Positions 17,317-26,854 of a DNA stretch of 64,000 bases are shown here, piece by piece. Every line of letters starts with the position of its first letter. The first letter of the stretch is position 1. This stretch comes from Trichocoleus sp. (GTDB lineage Bacteria; Cyanobacteriota; Cyanobacteriia; Elainellales; Elainellaceae). The notes beneath the pieces are model-generated. The model was not told the DNA's origin. It ran no database searches and was given only the letters and a program-made list of their open reading frames with translations. The DNA is taken from the NCBI GenBank assembly GCA_036702865.1, contig DATNQD010000081.1, positions 1-64,000 of the forward strand, read 5' to 3'. The translations under genes were made by a program, and so were the position numbers.

Positions 17317-20130
17317 ATGGGTTTGCAGAAAGAGCCATCCAATTATGAAAGACAGCTTGTTGCTCTAGGACGGACGTTACAAGCGTTACGTGAAGAGCAA
17401 ACTGTCGATGGCTTAATTAAAATCGCGCTGGACTACCTTCAGACTGAGTTTAACTATGCTCTCGTTTGGATTGGGCAATACGATCGGGTTGAGCATCAGC
17501 TCGCAGGTAAGGGTGGGATTCTGCCAGGGAACGTAGATGCTGCTTTTCTAAGACAGCGACAGAGCCTTAACCCAGGCGATTTGCTAGAACAGGTCGTTAT
17601 TCAACAGCGTCCGATCGGTGTACCTGACTTACGCGAAGAACCCAGAGCCGGGGAGTGGCGTAAAGCTGCTCAAAAATTTGGCGTCCAGGGCACAATTATT
17701 TTTCCAATTCGCCACAAAGATCAATGCTTTGGTGTGGTGATACTGGGTGCATTACTCTGGGGCACATCGCCTCACGTTGACGAAAAAGCCCGCCTCTCCA
17801 TGATCTTGGGCGCACTCGCAGATGCCCTCTACCAGATTGAGGTTGAAGTACAGCGCAAACAAGCTAAACGTCCTGAAGAGCCACTGTTTAGCCTGCTGGC
17901 GAAGCTCCGATCGCTCTCCAGCCTGAAGAAACGCTTGGAAGCTGTGATTGACGAGACACACCGCTTTATTGCTCCCGATCGCACCAATATCTATTGGTAT
18001 GAGCGAGAACGCCGCTATTTTTGGCGACGCATCGGCAACCGCACATCAGGCTTAGCAGAAGCTCAATCTGATTTGGGCATTCCTGTCCAGGAAGTCAGCG
18101 GATTCTATCAAGCCTTAACGGCAGATCAGCTTGTTTGCATTGGTGAAGCTCGGAGTTCGCTTAAGTCAGACATTACAGGACGGCTGATGCAGCAGATTGA
18201 CGCTCGATCGCTCATTGCTGCTCCAATTTTGTTTCAGGGAGAGTTGCGGGGCTTTCTCACCGTCGAGGGTAACGAAGCCCGGATTTGGACAGAGGAAGAG
18301 AAAAACTATGTGCGGAGTGCAGCCCATCTTGTCGCACTCACTGCTCCCCTGGAGGAGATGGAGGAAACCGTCCAGCAGATCAAGCAAGACCAGGCACTCA
18401 CTGCTGAAGTCACTCATGCCCTCTACAGCGAAGATGACTGGCGTAACACTTTAAAGCGCTGTGCCGAGCAGATCTGTAACCGTTTACAGGTCGAGCGTTT
18501 TTTGGTTTTGCTCTATGACAAAGATCAGAAAAAATTTGAGATCTGTTTTCAGCACCATCCCAGCAACCGTCGCCCACTCGCAGGTTTTTTAGAGAATCTT
18601 AATCCCGTGGACTGGCAGATGCTAGAGCGCAGTGCAGAAGCAGTCGGGATTGAAAACCTGGACGAAGATCTGAAGCTCCTGGCATGGCGACAGGCATTTC
18701 TTGATCTAGAAGTTCGATCGCTCCTGGTTTGCAGCAGCTCCATTGGCAAGCCGATCGAGGGGATGCTTGTCGTGGGACATGAAGCAACAAGAAGCTGGAA
18801 TCGAACCGATCGGGATCTGCTGCGCGTCGTGAGTCAACAAGTTGGGCTTTTATTGCACCAGTTTCAGCTGCAAAGACAGACTGACCAATTGCAAAAAACT
18901 TACCAGGCAGTGCAGTGGGGGTTCACAACCATGCAGCAAGCCAGCCAACTGGAAACCCTGGAGCGATCGACCCTTCAGCACATCGCTCAACTCCTGCAAG
19001 CTCCCCTCGCAACCCTCATTACCTGGGAACCAGGACGCAGCACTGCTCAGGTGCCCGTGGCGATTGTTGGGAAACCAAGCTTTGGCATTGCTCATGATCT
19101 GCCAATCCCCGTGTACACCGATGATTTGATTCAATGGGCACTGCAAGCCGATGGACTTCTGCCGCTCAGCATCGATGATGTTACTCCCGAAACAAGGCAG
19201 TGGCTCAATGGCGTAGATCTGGGACAACTGCTCGTTTTAACGCTGCGAACCGCGCCTGAACATGAGCCAACCGGAATTGTCATTTTGGGCGATCGACGCG
19301 ATCGGTTCTGGACAGAGAGCCAGCTGACAGCATTTGGGACATTGATGAGCCATCTTGCCTGGTGTCGGCGTTACCTTCTGCTATCAGAGACATTGCTCAC
19401 CCAAAAGCAAACCCTCGAACAACTCAATTGGTATAAGCTACGGCGGATTGAGGAGCTTTACCGAATTCTGGGGGTTGGAGTACGACGGCTGAACGAATTG
19501 AGCCACCAAAAAGACGCAACTTCTTCAATGCGCTATCAGCAGATTTTGCGACACTTGGGCAACACCCTTACTGCCCTCACCCCTGTACTCAAATATGAAC
19601 GCTGGCAGTTTCACAGCGAGTATGAAACAATTCCGCTTGCAAGTCTGCTGAAACGGGCACTAGAACGAGTGGACAGCCTGATCAAACAGCGGCAACTCTG
19701 GTCCCAGGTTCACAACGATGCCAGTCTGAGCATTGGCGGCGATATTCCTAAAATTGAGTTTGTTTTGTACGAAATGCTGAGTGCTGCCTGTACTCGTTCT
19801 CAAGTCGGTGGCAGGCTTGATATTTGGTGCCGCCAGATGGATACGCGCTGGCTCGAAATTTCAATTACCGATAATGGCGTCATTGAGCAGCGATTGGTTG
19901 AAGAGATGGCAGCAGGTAAAACGATCGATCTCCTGGCTCCTTCAACGCTCAATCAGCCTCCTGGTTTACATCTTGCCATTTGTCAGGCAGTCATGCAGCG
20001 GCTCGGCGGTGAGTTTGGGCTGTATAAGCTAGAAGATGAGCGGGTTCTCAGCCGACTCATTATCCCGATCGCAACGACTGTGCCTTCCAATCAGTCGAGT
20101 CGAGGAGATGGAATGAGTACGTTTTTCTAA
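17317..20130 (+). CDS. Multi-GAF sensor protein with degenerate histidine-kinase-like end
   Basis: A 937-residue soluble protein. It contains about four GAF-like domains in series (roughly residues 20-170, 195-345, 365-515 and 535-700), linked by helices, then a helical segment and a GHKL-ATPase-like domain (about 770-925). No H-box of the type SHELRTPL is found. In the ATPase-like part the N-box Asn is missing (YEMLSAACTRS), the G1 box is ITDNGVIEQ instead of DxGxG, and the G2 box is PPGLHLAI instead of GxGLGL. It therefore probably senses ligands but does not bind ATP or autophosphorylate. The ATG has a good upstream GGAGTAGGAAAGG. No response regulator is adjacent. Confidence 0.85.
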   Translation: MGLQKEPSNYERQLVALGRTLQALREEQTVDGLIKIALDYLQTEFNYALVWIGQYDRVEHQLAGKGGILPGNVDAAFLRQRQSLNPGDLLEQVVIQQRPIGVPDLREEPRAGEWRKAAQKFGVQGTIIFPIRHKDQCFGVVILGALLWGTSPHVDEKARLSMILGALADALYQIEVEVQRKQAKRPEEPLFSLLAKLRSLSSLKKRLEAVIDETHRFIAPDRTNIYWYERERRYFWRRIGNRTSGLAEAQSDLGIPVQEVSGFYQALTADQLVCIGEARSSLKSDITGRLMQQIDARSLIAAPILFQGELRGFLTVEGNEARIWTEEEKNYVRSAAHLVALTAPLEEMEETVQQIKQDQALTAEVTHALYSEDDWRNTLKRCAEQICNRLQVERFLVLLYDKDQKKFEICFQHHPSNRRPLAGFLENLNPVDWQMLERSAEAVGIENLDEDLKLLAWRQAFLDLEVRSLLVCSSSIGKPIEGMLVVGHEATRSWNRTDRDLLRVVSQQVGLLLHQFQLQRQTDQLQKTYQAVQWGFTTMQQASQLETLERSTLQHIAQLLQAPLATLITWEPGRSTAQVPVAIVGKPSFGIAHDLPIPVYTDDLIQWALQADGLLPLSIDDVTPETRQWLNGVDLGQLLVLTLRTAPEHEPTGIVILGDRRDRFWTESQLTAFGTLMSHLAWCRRYLLLSETLLTQKQTLEQLNWYKLRRIEELYRILGVGVRRLNELSHQKDATSSMRYQQILRHLGNTLTALTPVLKYERWQFHSEYETIPLASLLKRALERVDSLIKQRQLWSQVHNDASLSIGGDIPKIEFVLYEMLSAACTRSQVGGRLDIWCRQMDTRWLEISITDNGVIEQRLVEEMAAGKTIDLLAPSTLNQPPGLHLAICQAVMQRLGGEFGLYKLEDERVLSRLIIPIATTVPSNQSSRGDGMSTFF

Positions 20131-20216
20131 ACCAGTACCGATCGTCAGACTCGCTCAAAAAAGCAAAATCAGCCTAATCCCCTCAGGTTCACAAGCCTCT
20201 ATCTCTTGATCCCCGT

Positions 20217-20245
20217 AAAAAAATCCCCCGCAAAAGCAGGGGAGA
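20217..20245 (-). terminator. Intrinsic terminator after the sugar transferase gene
   Basis: Read on the minus strand: CCCCTGC, loop TTTT, GCGGGGG, then A and seven T. It lies 74 bases after the stop of the sugar transferase gene and also blocks read-through towards the GAF gene, whose own stop is at 20130. Confidence 0.85.
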
Positions 20246-20318
20246 ACTTCATCGAGGTTATGGGAACTCACTCTAGCCGCAACTCTGTAATCTGCAACAC
20301 CTGAATTTCTAAATTCTT

Positions 20319-21062
20319 TTAGTAAGCACCGCTCTTTGCAAAGACTGCTTTGAGGGTTTTGAAGATCAGGAGTAGGTCATAGAAGACAGACCATTTGCGC
20401 TGATAAGCAATATCCATTGCCACAATCTGTTCAAAATCTTCTACCTGAGAGCGACCGTTTGCCTGCCACTCGCCTGTGATCCCAGGCTTAACCAAGAGCC
20501 GCTGAAAATGATGCTTTTCATATTTCATCACTTCATCAACCGTTGGTGGACGGGTTCCTACCAGGCTCATCTCTCCCTTCAACACATTCCAAAACTGGGG
20601 GAACTCATCAAGGCTTGTCCGTCGAATGAAACGACCCACTTTGGTAATCCGGGGATCATTGCGGTTCTTAAAAATATTTCCTTTCGCTTCATTGCTGACT
20701 AGGTGCTTCAGACGCTCTGCACCAACGACCATTGAACGGAACTTCCAAATTCGGAAGGTGCGACCATTCAAACCGCAGCGAAGCTGACTATAGAAAATCG
20801 GACCAGGGTTATCCAACTGGATGGCAACCGCCAGCGGAATCAAGAACATGGCAGTGACGGTTAGCCCAATCAAAGCACCTGCAATATCAATTAGACGTTT
20901 AATTCTGTTGGTCGCAGAAGGATGGCTCTGCGATGGCATAAAAATTTCGTGAGAAGAAGCTAACATAAACTGGTCTTCAGGTACAGACGTTAGAAACTCA
21001 GGAGTAGCTATCACAGTTCCGAATCGCTCCTTTACAGGTGAACCATCATTGGGGCTAGTCAT
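20319..21062 (-). CDS. Undecaprenyl-phosphate sugar phosphotransferase (WcaJ/RfbP-type)
   Basis: An exopolysaccharide-initiating sugar transferase of the bacterial sugar transferase family, 247 residues. After a 50-residue N-terminus comes the membrane helix (IDIAGALIGLTVTAMFLIPL), then the family motifs DNPGPIFYSQLRCGLNGR, IWKFRSMVVGAE, IGRFIRRTSLDEFPQFWNVL, GEMSLVGTRPP and KPGITGEWQANGRS. It lacks the long N-terminal polytopic half of full WcaJ, as in many cyanobacterial members. ATG 21062 is used. It is divergent from the GHL10-like gene. Confidence 0.92.
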   Translation of the reverse strand: MTSPNDGSPVKERFGTVIATPEFLTSVPEDQFMLASSHEIFMPSQSHPSATNRIKRLIDIAGALIGLTVTAMFLIPLAVAIQLDNPGPIFYSQLRCGLNGRTFRIWKFRSMVVGAERLKHLVSNEAKGNIFKNRNDPRITKVGRFIRRTSLDEFPQFWNVLKGEMSLVGTRPPTVDEVMKYEKHHFQRLLVKPGITGEWQANGRSQVEDFEQIVAMDIAYQRKWSVFYDLLLIFKTLKAVFAKSGAY

Positions 21063-21584
21063 CAATACTGAAACTATAGAAGCCTTTGACCGGGGTGAGC
21101 AGTAGATCTGCGGAGAGTTTGCCTAATCTTTGAACTGAAGAACAGTTTTATAAAGTTCCAGTTTAAGTATCCGATGATACCCGTAAGAATAAGGGGTTTT
21201 TTCAGGGATATCTTGTGAGACTCAACAGCGAGTGACGTAATTAAGTGCGATCGACTTACTTGTCACAAACAGGCTGTAATCTCGTTAAACTCTCCAGAAA
21301 CAGCAGTTTCTTGAAGTCAGGCAAGCAGAATGCCTCTCCCTAAGAACTCTGAGGTTGGTTGTAGAATTGCCTAACCTCATAACTTAAAATTGCGTAACTT
21401 AATAGCAGGCAGCAAGGTCTCAGCGAAAAGTTCTCTCTTTAGAGTGAAAATTTTGCTGTAACATGCATCATCTATTGTTTGCTATGCGACAATTCCGCGT
21501 TAAGCGACGATAAACGTTTAGAAAAACCGTCAAGGTTTCCCCTATCTTTTCTTAAAATCGCGGAGTGGTGTCCGGCAGAGATTT
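21063..21584. other. Divergent spacer of 522 bases
   Basis: No gene is credible here. The DNA is AT-rich and must carry promoters for the sugar transferase and the GHL10-like gene. An imperfect hairpin (GAGGTT ... AACCTC, 21350-21377) is the only structure noted. Nothing else stands out. Confidence 0.4.
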
Positions 21585-23147
21585 ATGCAAGGTTCAAGAA
21601 CGCAGCAAGTTATGGTACGTCCAAATCAGCCCAACACCTTACGATTTCAGCAAAAACTTCGCCAAAACGGGCAGTGGCTCTGCCGAAGTCTCAGCACAAC
21701 CCTTCTCATCAGCCTGCTCCTGCCATCCGGTTGGAATCAATCCGCCCAGGCTCAAACTGCTCCCTATTGCCAGCTTGCCTCTACCGAGATTGGGGAGACA
21801 ACCCAGGTTCATCAGGCTGCCCTCAAAGGTGATAAAGACGCACAGCGCCGCTACAAAACGCTAATTCAAGACCACGCCGATCGTTTGATTCGCTGTCGGA
21901 GTCAAAGCTGGCTCAAAACTCAGGCAATCTGGTTACGGCTCTATCCCTGTGATGTGCTGGATGGAGTTCTAGAAGAAGTGCTCGATCGCATTGTCAGCCG
22001 AGGCTATAACGCGGTTTACGTGGAAGTATTTTATAACGGGCAAGTTTTGCTTCCAGCAGCCCAAAATCGCACAGTTTGGCCCTCTGTGATTCGGACTCCC
22101 GGCTATGAGAATCGAGATTTACTGGCAGAGGCGATCGCCAAAGGGCGCGAACGAGGACTCAAAGTTTACGCCTGGATGTTTACGCTCAATTTTGGCTATA
22201 CCTATAGTCAGCGTCCTCAATCTCAAGATGTGCTGGCACGAAATGGTCGAGGCGATACAAGCTTGACGTCTCGATCGGCTGGCTCTGATGTCGGGGAAGT
22301 CACTTCAGATGAAGCCTTCGTTGACCCTTACAGCCTGCAAGCTAAACAGGATTACAACAGTCTTGTCCAAGCCATTCTTCAGCGCCGTCCAGACGGCATG
22401 TTGTTTGACTATGTGCGCTATCCGAGAGGGACAGGTGCCGCATCGGTTGCGGGTGGGGTGAAGGATCTGTGGATCTACGGTCCTGCTGCTCAGCAAGCGC
22501 TCTTAGGACGTGCCCTCAACCAGAAAGGACAAGAACTGATTCGCCGCTTTCTCACCCAGGGTTATCTCAATACAGGCGATCTATCAGCAGTGAATTCGCT
22601 TTACCCGCAAGAAGGGGTTCCGCTCTGGCAGGGACGTAGCCCCAGCGATGCAACCAACAACCGACCGATCGCGGGTTTGCAGTCTGAACTGTGGCGACTG
22701 AGCGTTGCCCATGCGATTCAAGGAGTGCTGGACTTTTTAGCTACTGCGCTACTCCCCGTCCAGCAACGCGGTATTCCTGCTGGAGCCGTCTTTTTTCCAG
22801 ATGGCAATCAGCCTGTTGGTACTCAGGGCTACGATTCTCGCCTGCAACCCTGGGATCGCTTCCCCAATACGATCGAGTGGCATCCGATGGCTTACGGCAC
22901 CTGTGGCACAGTTGATTGTGTAGTGCAGCAAGTCCAACGAGTTGTGTCACTGGCTCCTGCTGGCACAAAGATTCAACCTGCACTTGCTGGAACCTGGAGC
23001 CAGTCCATTAATGGTCGCCCTTCTCTAGAAGCACAGACTCAGGCAATTCATCAAGCGAGCCCTCAAATTAATGCAGTAAGCCACTTTGCTTTCTCCTGGC
23101 AAGAGCCACAATATGACCGCGATCGAAAGTTCTGTCGGCTACAGTAA
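21585..23147 (+). CDS. Exported family 10-like glycosyl hydrolase (GHL10/DUF187 type)
   Basis: A 520-residue secreted protein with a long N-region, a hydrophobic stretch (STTLLISLLLPSGW) and an AQA cleavage site near residue 54. The mature part is a TIM-barrel of the glycosyl-hydrolase-like GHL10 family: QAIWLRLYPCDVL, RGYNAVYVEVFYNGQ, ERGLKVYAWMFTLNFGY, DPYSLQAKQDY, GMLFDYVRYPRG and EWHPMAYGTCG. Family members are thought to act on cell-wall or exopolysaccharide glycans; the substrate is not known. ATG 21612 is an alternative start. It is next to an exopolysaccharide sugar transferase, which fits an envelope role but is only circumstantial. Confidence 0.85.
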   Translation: MQGSRTQQVMVRPNQPNTLRFQQKLRQNGQWLCRSLSTTLLISLLLPSGWNQSAQAQTAPYCQLASTEIGETTQVHQAALKGDKDAQRRYKTLIQDHADRLIRCRSQSWLKTQAIWLRLYPCDVLDGVLEEVLDRIVSRGYNAVYVEVFYNGQVLLPAAQNRTVWPSVIRTPGYENRDLLAEAIAKGRERGLKVYAWMFTLNFGYTYSQRPQSQDVLARNGRGDTSLTSRSAGSDVGEVTSDEAFVDPYSLQAKQDYNSLVQAILQRRPDGMLFDYVRYPRGTGAASVAGGVKDLWIYGPAAQQALLGRALNQKGQELIRRFLTQGYLNTGDLSAVNSLYPQEGVPLWQGRSPSDATNNRPIAGLQSELWRLSVAHAIQGVLDFLATALLPVQQRGIPAGAVFFPDGNQPVGTQGYDSRLQPWDRFPNTIEWHPMAYGTCGTVDCVVQQVQRVVSLAPAGTKIQPALAGTWSQSINGRPSLEAQTQAIHQASPQINAVSHFAFSWQEPQYDRDRKFCRLQ

Positions 23148-23160
23148 TTTTGGCGGACGG

Positions 23161-23206
23161 GATAGGAGTCAGAGTGCAGGAGTCAGAGAAGTCAGGCAGG
23201 AATCGG
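23161..23206 (+). repeat. G-rich low-complexity tandem repeat
   Basis: Units of about 14 bases built on AGGAGTCAGAG, followed by the degenerate copy TCAGGCAGGAATCGG. Similar G-rich words occur inside the helicase gene (1557-1592), near 2783-2815, 37845-37870, 32838-32885 and 61950-61980. Confidence 0.7.
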
Positions 23207-23309
23207 CAATTACACAGACTAGCAAACTGTATAACGTTTAGTTAGTAGGGACTTGAGCCTGGATAATGGGATGACCACTCAGGCAGCACTAGCCTAAAAC
23301 TGATGGCTC

Positions 23310-24155
23310 ATGAAGGATTGGGGGCATTCTAAGGGTGATCCTTTCGGACAAGTTGCTATGAAAGCAGATGCTTCGCCCCTCTCTGCCTACATTGCCCGAA
23401 TCTTGAAGCTCACTGGCAGCATCTTGATTTTGGGTACGATCGTCGATTGCTTATTGCTGATGATCCCGCCGAACTTTATGGACAATGAGTGGCTGTCTAG
23501 CTTGATTCGGGAGTGGGTCAATCGGGGAGTGCTGCCATTGATTGGGGTAGCAGTGCTGCTTTTAGGAGTCTGGGCTGCACCCCATCAAAAAGAAACGTCC
23601 GGCAAGAAGAAACCGGGACAGGGCTGGGTGACTGGAGCGATCGGGTTAGCAATGAGCCTTGGCATCCTGTTCTTGCTCGCGGCTCCTTTGTACTTCAATA
23701 GCAGTCGTCTTGCCAGTGCCGATGCAACTCGACAAATTAATGACCAGGCGGCTCAAGCCCAGCAACAGCTCAACACCCAACTGGCGCAGCGTCAGGCTCA
23801 AGTAAAAGCACTCCTATCGAATCCAGAGCAGGTCGATCAACTGCAAACAGCACTAGCAAATGCTTCATCTTCCGGAGACCAAAAAGCAGAACTACAGCAA
23901 ATTCAAGATCTGCTCAAACAGGCACAGAACGATCCAAAGGTGATCGATCAGCAGGTGGCAACAGCCCGTCAAGCTGGAACAGAGCAGATTCAACAACAGC
24001 AGCAGCAAGCGCGGGATCAACTGACGCTCAACACCCGCAAGCTAAGAATTCACACGATTCTAACGAGTCTTTTGCTGGCGATCGGCTATCTCCTGGTTGC
24101 CTGGACGGGAATTTCCAGCCCTAAGCCGAAATTAACCCGGCAGAAAGCCCGCTAG
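23310..24155 (+). CDS. HpsJ-family membrane protein
   Basis: A 281-residue inner-membrane protein. Three hydrophobic segments lie in the first 130 residues (LTGSILILGTIVDCLLLMIP, LPLIGVAVLLLGVWAA and AIGLAMSLGILFLLAAPLYF), then a Gln-rich coiled coil of about 100 residues, and a final segment near the C-terminus (ILTSLLLAIGYLLVAW). This topology matches HpsJ-like proteins, named from the hormogonium polysaccharide locus of Nostoc; the match is by architecture. ATG 23358 is an alternative start. Its stop codon overlaps that of the convergent (p)ppGpp enzyme gene in CTAG at 24152-24155. Confidence 0.65.
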   Translation: MKDWGHSKGDPFGQVAMKADASPLSAYIARILKLTGSILILGTIVDCLLLMIPPNFMDNEWLSSLIREWVNRGVLPLIGVAVLLLGVWAAPHQKETSGKKKPGQGWVTGAIGLAMSLGILFLLAAPLYFNSSRLASADATRQINDQAAQAQQQLNTQLAQRQAQVKALLSNPEQVDQLQTALANASSSGDQKAELQQIQDLLKQAQNDPKVIDQQVATARQAGTEQIQQQQQQARDQLTLNTRKLRIHTILTSLLLAIGYLLVAWTGISSPKPKLTRQKAR

Positions 24156-26440
24156 GGGACACTGCTTTCCTCAACTTCACTGACCCGGCGCAGCTTCAGG
24201 ACATCGCTCATCTTGCGAATCTGAGTGAAAATTCGCTCTAGCTGGGCATGGTCTACAATATCGATTCCCAGATTGATGATTGCTGTTTGTCCAGGGTTCG
24301 TTTTCACCTGAGCACTGCGAACGTTGATGTTGTAATCACTCAACCGAGACAGGATATCTTTCAGCACCCCAACCCGATCGATAACCTCAATCTGGATTTC
24401 AACAGGATAGGTCTGTAAGCGGCTCTGGCGATCATCAATGGGATTCCAGCTCACCGGGATCAGTCGATCGCCCGGTACATTGTCTGTATTGGTGCAACCT
24501 TGACGGTGGATCGAAATACCTCGACTGCCCATCGTCACAACGCCAATGATTGGTTCACCTGGAACAGGGTTACAGCACTTAGCTAACGCGTGCAACAGCC
24601 CTTCCACCCCCGCAATCGGAGATCCTTTCCCCCGAGCATTCGCCTGAGCAGCCGAGGCCGTAGGGGTTGAGGGCAGCAGGATAGCCTCAGTCTGATCGTT
24701 TGCCGGGGCAGGCGCGATCGGTTGACGAGCTTTGATCGCTTCTCGCAAACGGTTTACTGCCAGGTTCAGCGTCACTTCACCGTACCCTAGAGCTGCCAGC
24801 AAATCTTCTGCACTTTGATAATTACAGCGTTCAGCCGCAGCTTGCATCGGTTCAGATTTAAGCAGGGCTTCAAATCCACTCTTGCCAAGCTCTTTTTCCA
24901 GCATTTCACGACCGCGCTGAAGATTTTCGTCCCGGTGCGATCGCTTATACCATTGCCGAATCCGGTTTCTCGCCCCCGGTGTGACAACAAAGTTAAGCCA
25001 GTCGAGGCTGGGATGAGAGTTTTTCTGCGTAATAATTTCGACAATATCGCCATTTTTAAGCGGCGTATCCAGCGTCACCATCCGCTCATTGACTCTTGCC
25101 CCAGCACAGTGATTGCCGATTTCAGTATGGATTCGATAAGCAAAATCAACTGTCGTTGCGCCCTGCCCCAAAACGACGACGTCACCGCCGGGAGTAAACA
25201 CGTAAACATCATCCGCAAACAGATTATCTTTGACGCTCTCTAGATATTCCTGGGCATCTTTGAGGTCGCTCTGCCATTCCAGCAGCTGACGCAGCCAGGT
25301 AAATTTCTCGTCGTCTGTAGAAAGCTTGCTGTGGCTATTGCCTGCTTCCTTATATTTCCAGTGAGCTGCAATCCCATACTCGGCAATATGATGCATTTCC
25401 AGGGTGCGAATCTGCACCTCGATCGGTTTACCTGCGCTACCGATCACAACGGTATGTAAGGATTGATACCTATTCGGCTTGGGTAACCCAATATAATCTT
25501 TAAAGCGACCTGGAATCGGGCGAAAGGCATCATGAACAACGGCGAGGGCACGATAGCACTCATCGTTTGTCTCAACAATGACGCGAATTGCAGCGACATC
25601 ATAAATCTCTTGAAAGCTCTTTTGCTGCCGACGCATCTTCTGATAGATCCCATACAGATGCTTCGGACGACCGCTAATGTCGTAGCAGTGGATGCCAAGT
25701 TGATCCAGCCGATCGCGCAGAGTTGCAGCAACCACTTCCAGACGAGTTTCTCGATCGGTTCGCTTATCTGCAACAAGCTGCTTGGTCTGTTGGTAGGCTT
25801 CTGGTTCTAAATATTTGAACGAGAGATCTTCAAGCTCCCACTTAAAGCGACCGATCCCCAGACGATTCGCCAGAGGAGCAAAGATTTCGCGAGTTTCCAG
25901 GGCAATACGACAACGCTTATCATCGGGCAAATGCTCCAACGTCCGCATATTATGCAGGCGATCGGCAAGTTTGACGACAATCACCCGAATGTCCTGAGCC
26001 ATCGCCAGGAACATTCGCCGAAAATTTTCTGCCTGTCGCTCTGTCTTGCTGGAGAAATTGAACTTTGAGAGCTTGGTTACCCCTTCAACAAGCCGCCGGA
26101 CTTCGACCCCAAACCGCTGCTCAATATCGTCTCCCGTAACGTCTGTGTCTTCAATGATATCGTGCAAAAAGCCTGCCGCAATCATGGCAGAACTGCCGCC
26201 CAGATCACGCAACAGCCCAGCAACGGCAACGGGATGAGCAATATAGGGTTCGCCAGAGGCGCGATTTTGCCCCTGATGTAAGCAATAAGCAAATTCAAAT
26301 GCCTGACAAACCAGCGAGACATCACTGGGCGTGGGATCAGGACTGGCACAGGCAAGAGGCGATCGCTGGTCGAGCAAACATTCCTGAAGCCAGGTTGGGA
26401 GGGAGATGTCAGTCGGGAGAGTGGCTGCTGCTACATTCAT
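24152..26440 (-). CDS. Bifunctional (p)ppGpp synthetase/hydrolase (Rel/SpoT)
   Basis: Stringent-response enzyme of 762 residues that both makes and degrades (p)ppGpp. Order of domains: HD hydrolase (HPVAVAGLLRDLGG, AAGFLHDIIEDTD), synthetase (RFKDYIGLPKPNRYQSLHT, EVQIRTLEMHHIAEYG), TGS (VYVFTPGGDVVVLGQGAT), a zinc-finger/helical region (LAKCCNPVPGEPIIG) and C-terminal ACT (VEIQIEVIDRVGVLKDIL). The RFKD motif is the type linked to bifunctional enzymes and the HD residues are intact, so both activities are expected. ATG 26440. Cyanobacteria usually carry a single long Rel. Confidence 0.95.
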   Translation of the reverse strand: MNVAAATLPTDISLPTWLQECLLDQRSPLACASPDPTPSDVSLVCQAFEFAYCLHQGQNRASGEPYIAHPVAVAGLLRDLGGSSAMIAAGFLHDIIEDTDVTGDDIEQRFGVEVRRLVEGVTKLSKFNFSSKTERQAENFRRMFLAMAQDIRVIVVKLADRLHNMRTLEHLPDDKRCRIALETREIFAPLANRLGIGRFKWELEDLSFKYLEPEAYQQTKQLVADKRTDRETRLEVVAATLRDRLDQLGIHCYDISGRPKHLYGIYQKMRRQQKSFQEIYDVAAIRVIVETNDECYRALAVVHDAFRPIPGRFKDYIGLPKPNRYQSLHTVVIGSAGKPIEVQIRTLEMHHIAEYGIAAHWKYKEAGNSHSKLSTDDEKFTWLRQLLEWQSDLKDAQEYLESVKDNLFADDVYVFTPGGDVVVLGQGATTVDFAYRIHTEIGNHCAGARVNERMVTLDTPLKNGDIVEIITQKNSHPSLDWLNFVVTPGARNRIRQWYKRSHRDENLQRGREMLEKELGKSGFEALLKSEPMQAAAERCNYQSAEDLLAALGYGEVTLNLAVNRLREAIKARQPIAPAPANDQTEAILLPSTPTASAAQANARGKGSPIAGVEGLLHALAKCCNPVPGEPIIGVVTMGSRGISIHRQGCTNTDNVPGDRLIPVSWNPIDDRQSRLQTYPVEIQIEVIDRVGVLKDILSRLSDYNINVRSAQVKTNPGQTAIINLGIDIVDHAQLERIFTQIRKMSDVLKLRRVSEVEESSVP

Positions 26441-26854
26441 GGGGTAAGCCCAAAAGTGCGAGTAAGGGGCTGGGAAAAGTTGGGTTTGATTGTACGGGAT
26501 AGCACTCGTACAGGAATAAAAAGGTGTCTCAAAGCGAAGCCTCTTGCTTTATTCCGAGACGCTTGTCAAAGTTAAAAATGCTTTCTTAAAGCAAACTTAG
26601 ATTGAAATATTATTTCCTTGCCGTAAGTGAGGTTCAAGATTTGGGATCAGAATTCCCAGTCTTCCCTCACGATTGACCTGAGAGCAGCAATGGTTACGGC
26701 TTCCCTCAAGATACTTATCCTAGAAATAAACTTTACGTTTATTTTCACCTAAATAAAAGCAGCTGAAGCTCAAAGATATCAGTATTCTTAACACTACTTT
26801 AACCTATAAAGATATACATTGTTTCACCTTAACTTCTATCCCAGTGCAGATACG
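26441..26854. other. Divergent spacer between rel and the patD-like gene
   Basis: AT-rich spacer without a credible gene. It contains an elaborate hairpin at 26627-26670 and an imperfect inverted repeat near 26525-26567 (GTCTC, AAAGC ... GCTTT, GAGAC). It should hold both promoters and, probably, a long rel leader. Confidence 0.5.
26627..26670. repeat. Extended imperfect hairpin
   Basis: GTGAGG, AAGA and TGGGA on the left pair with TCCCA, TCTT and CCTCAC on the right around the loop TCAGAAT; unpaired TTC, TT and G form internal bulges. Fifteen pairs in 44 bases are more than expected by chance in AT-rich DNA. No T-run follows on either strand, so it is not a standard terminator. Confidence 0.5.
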
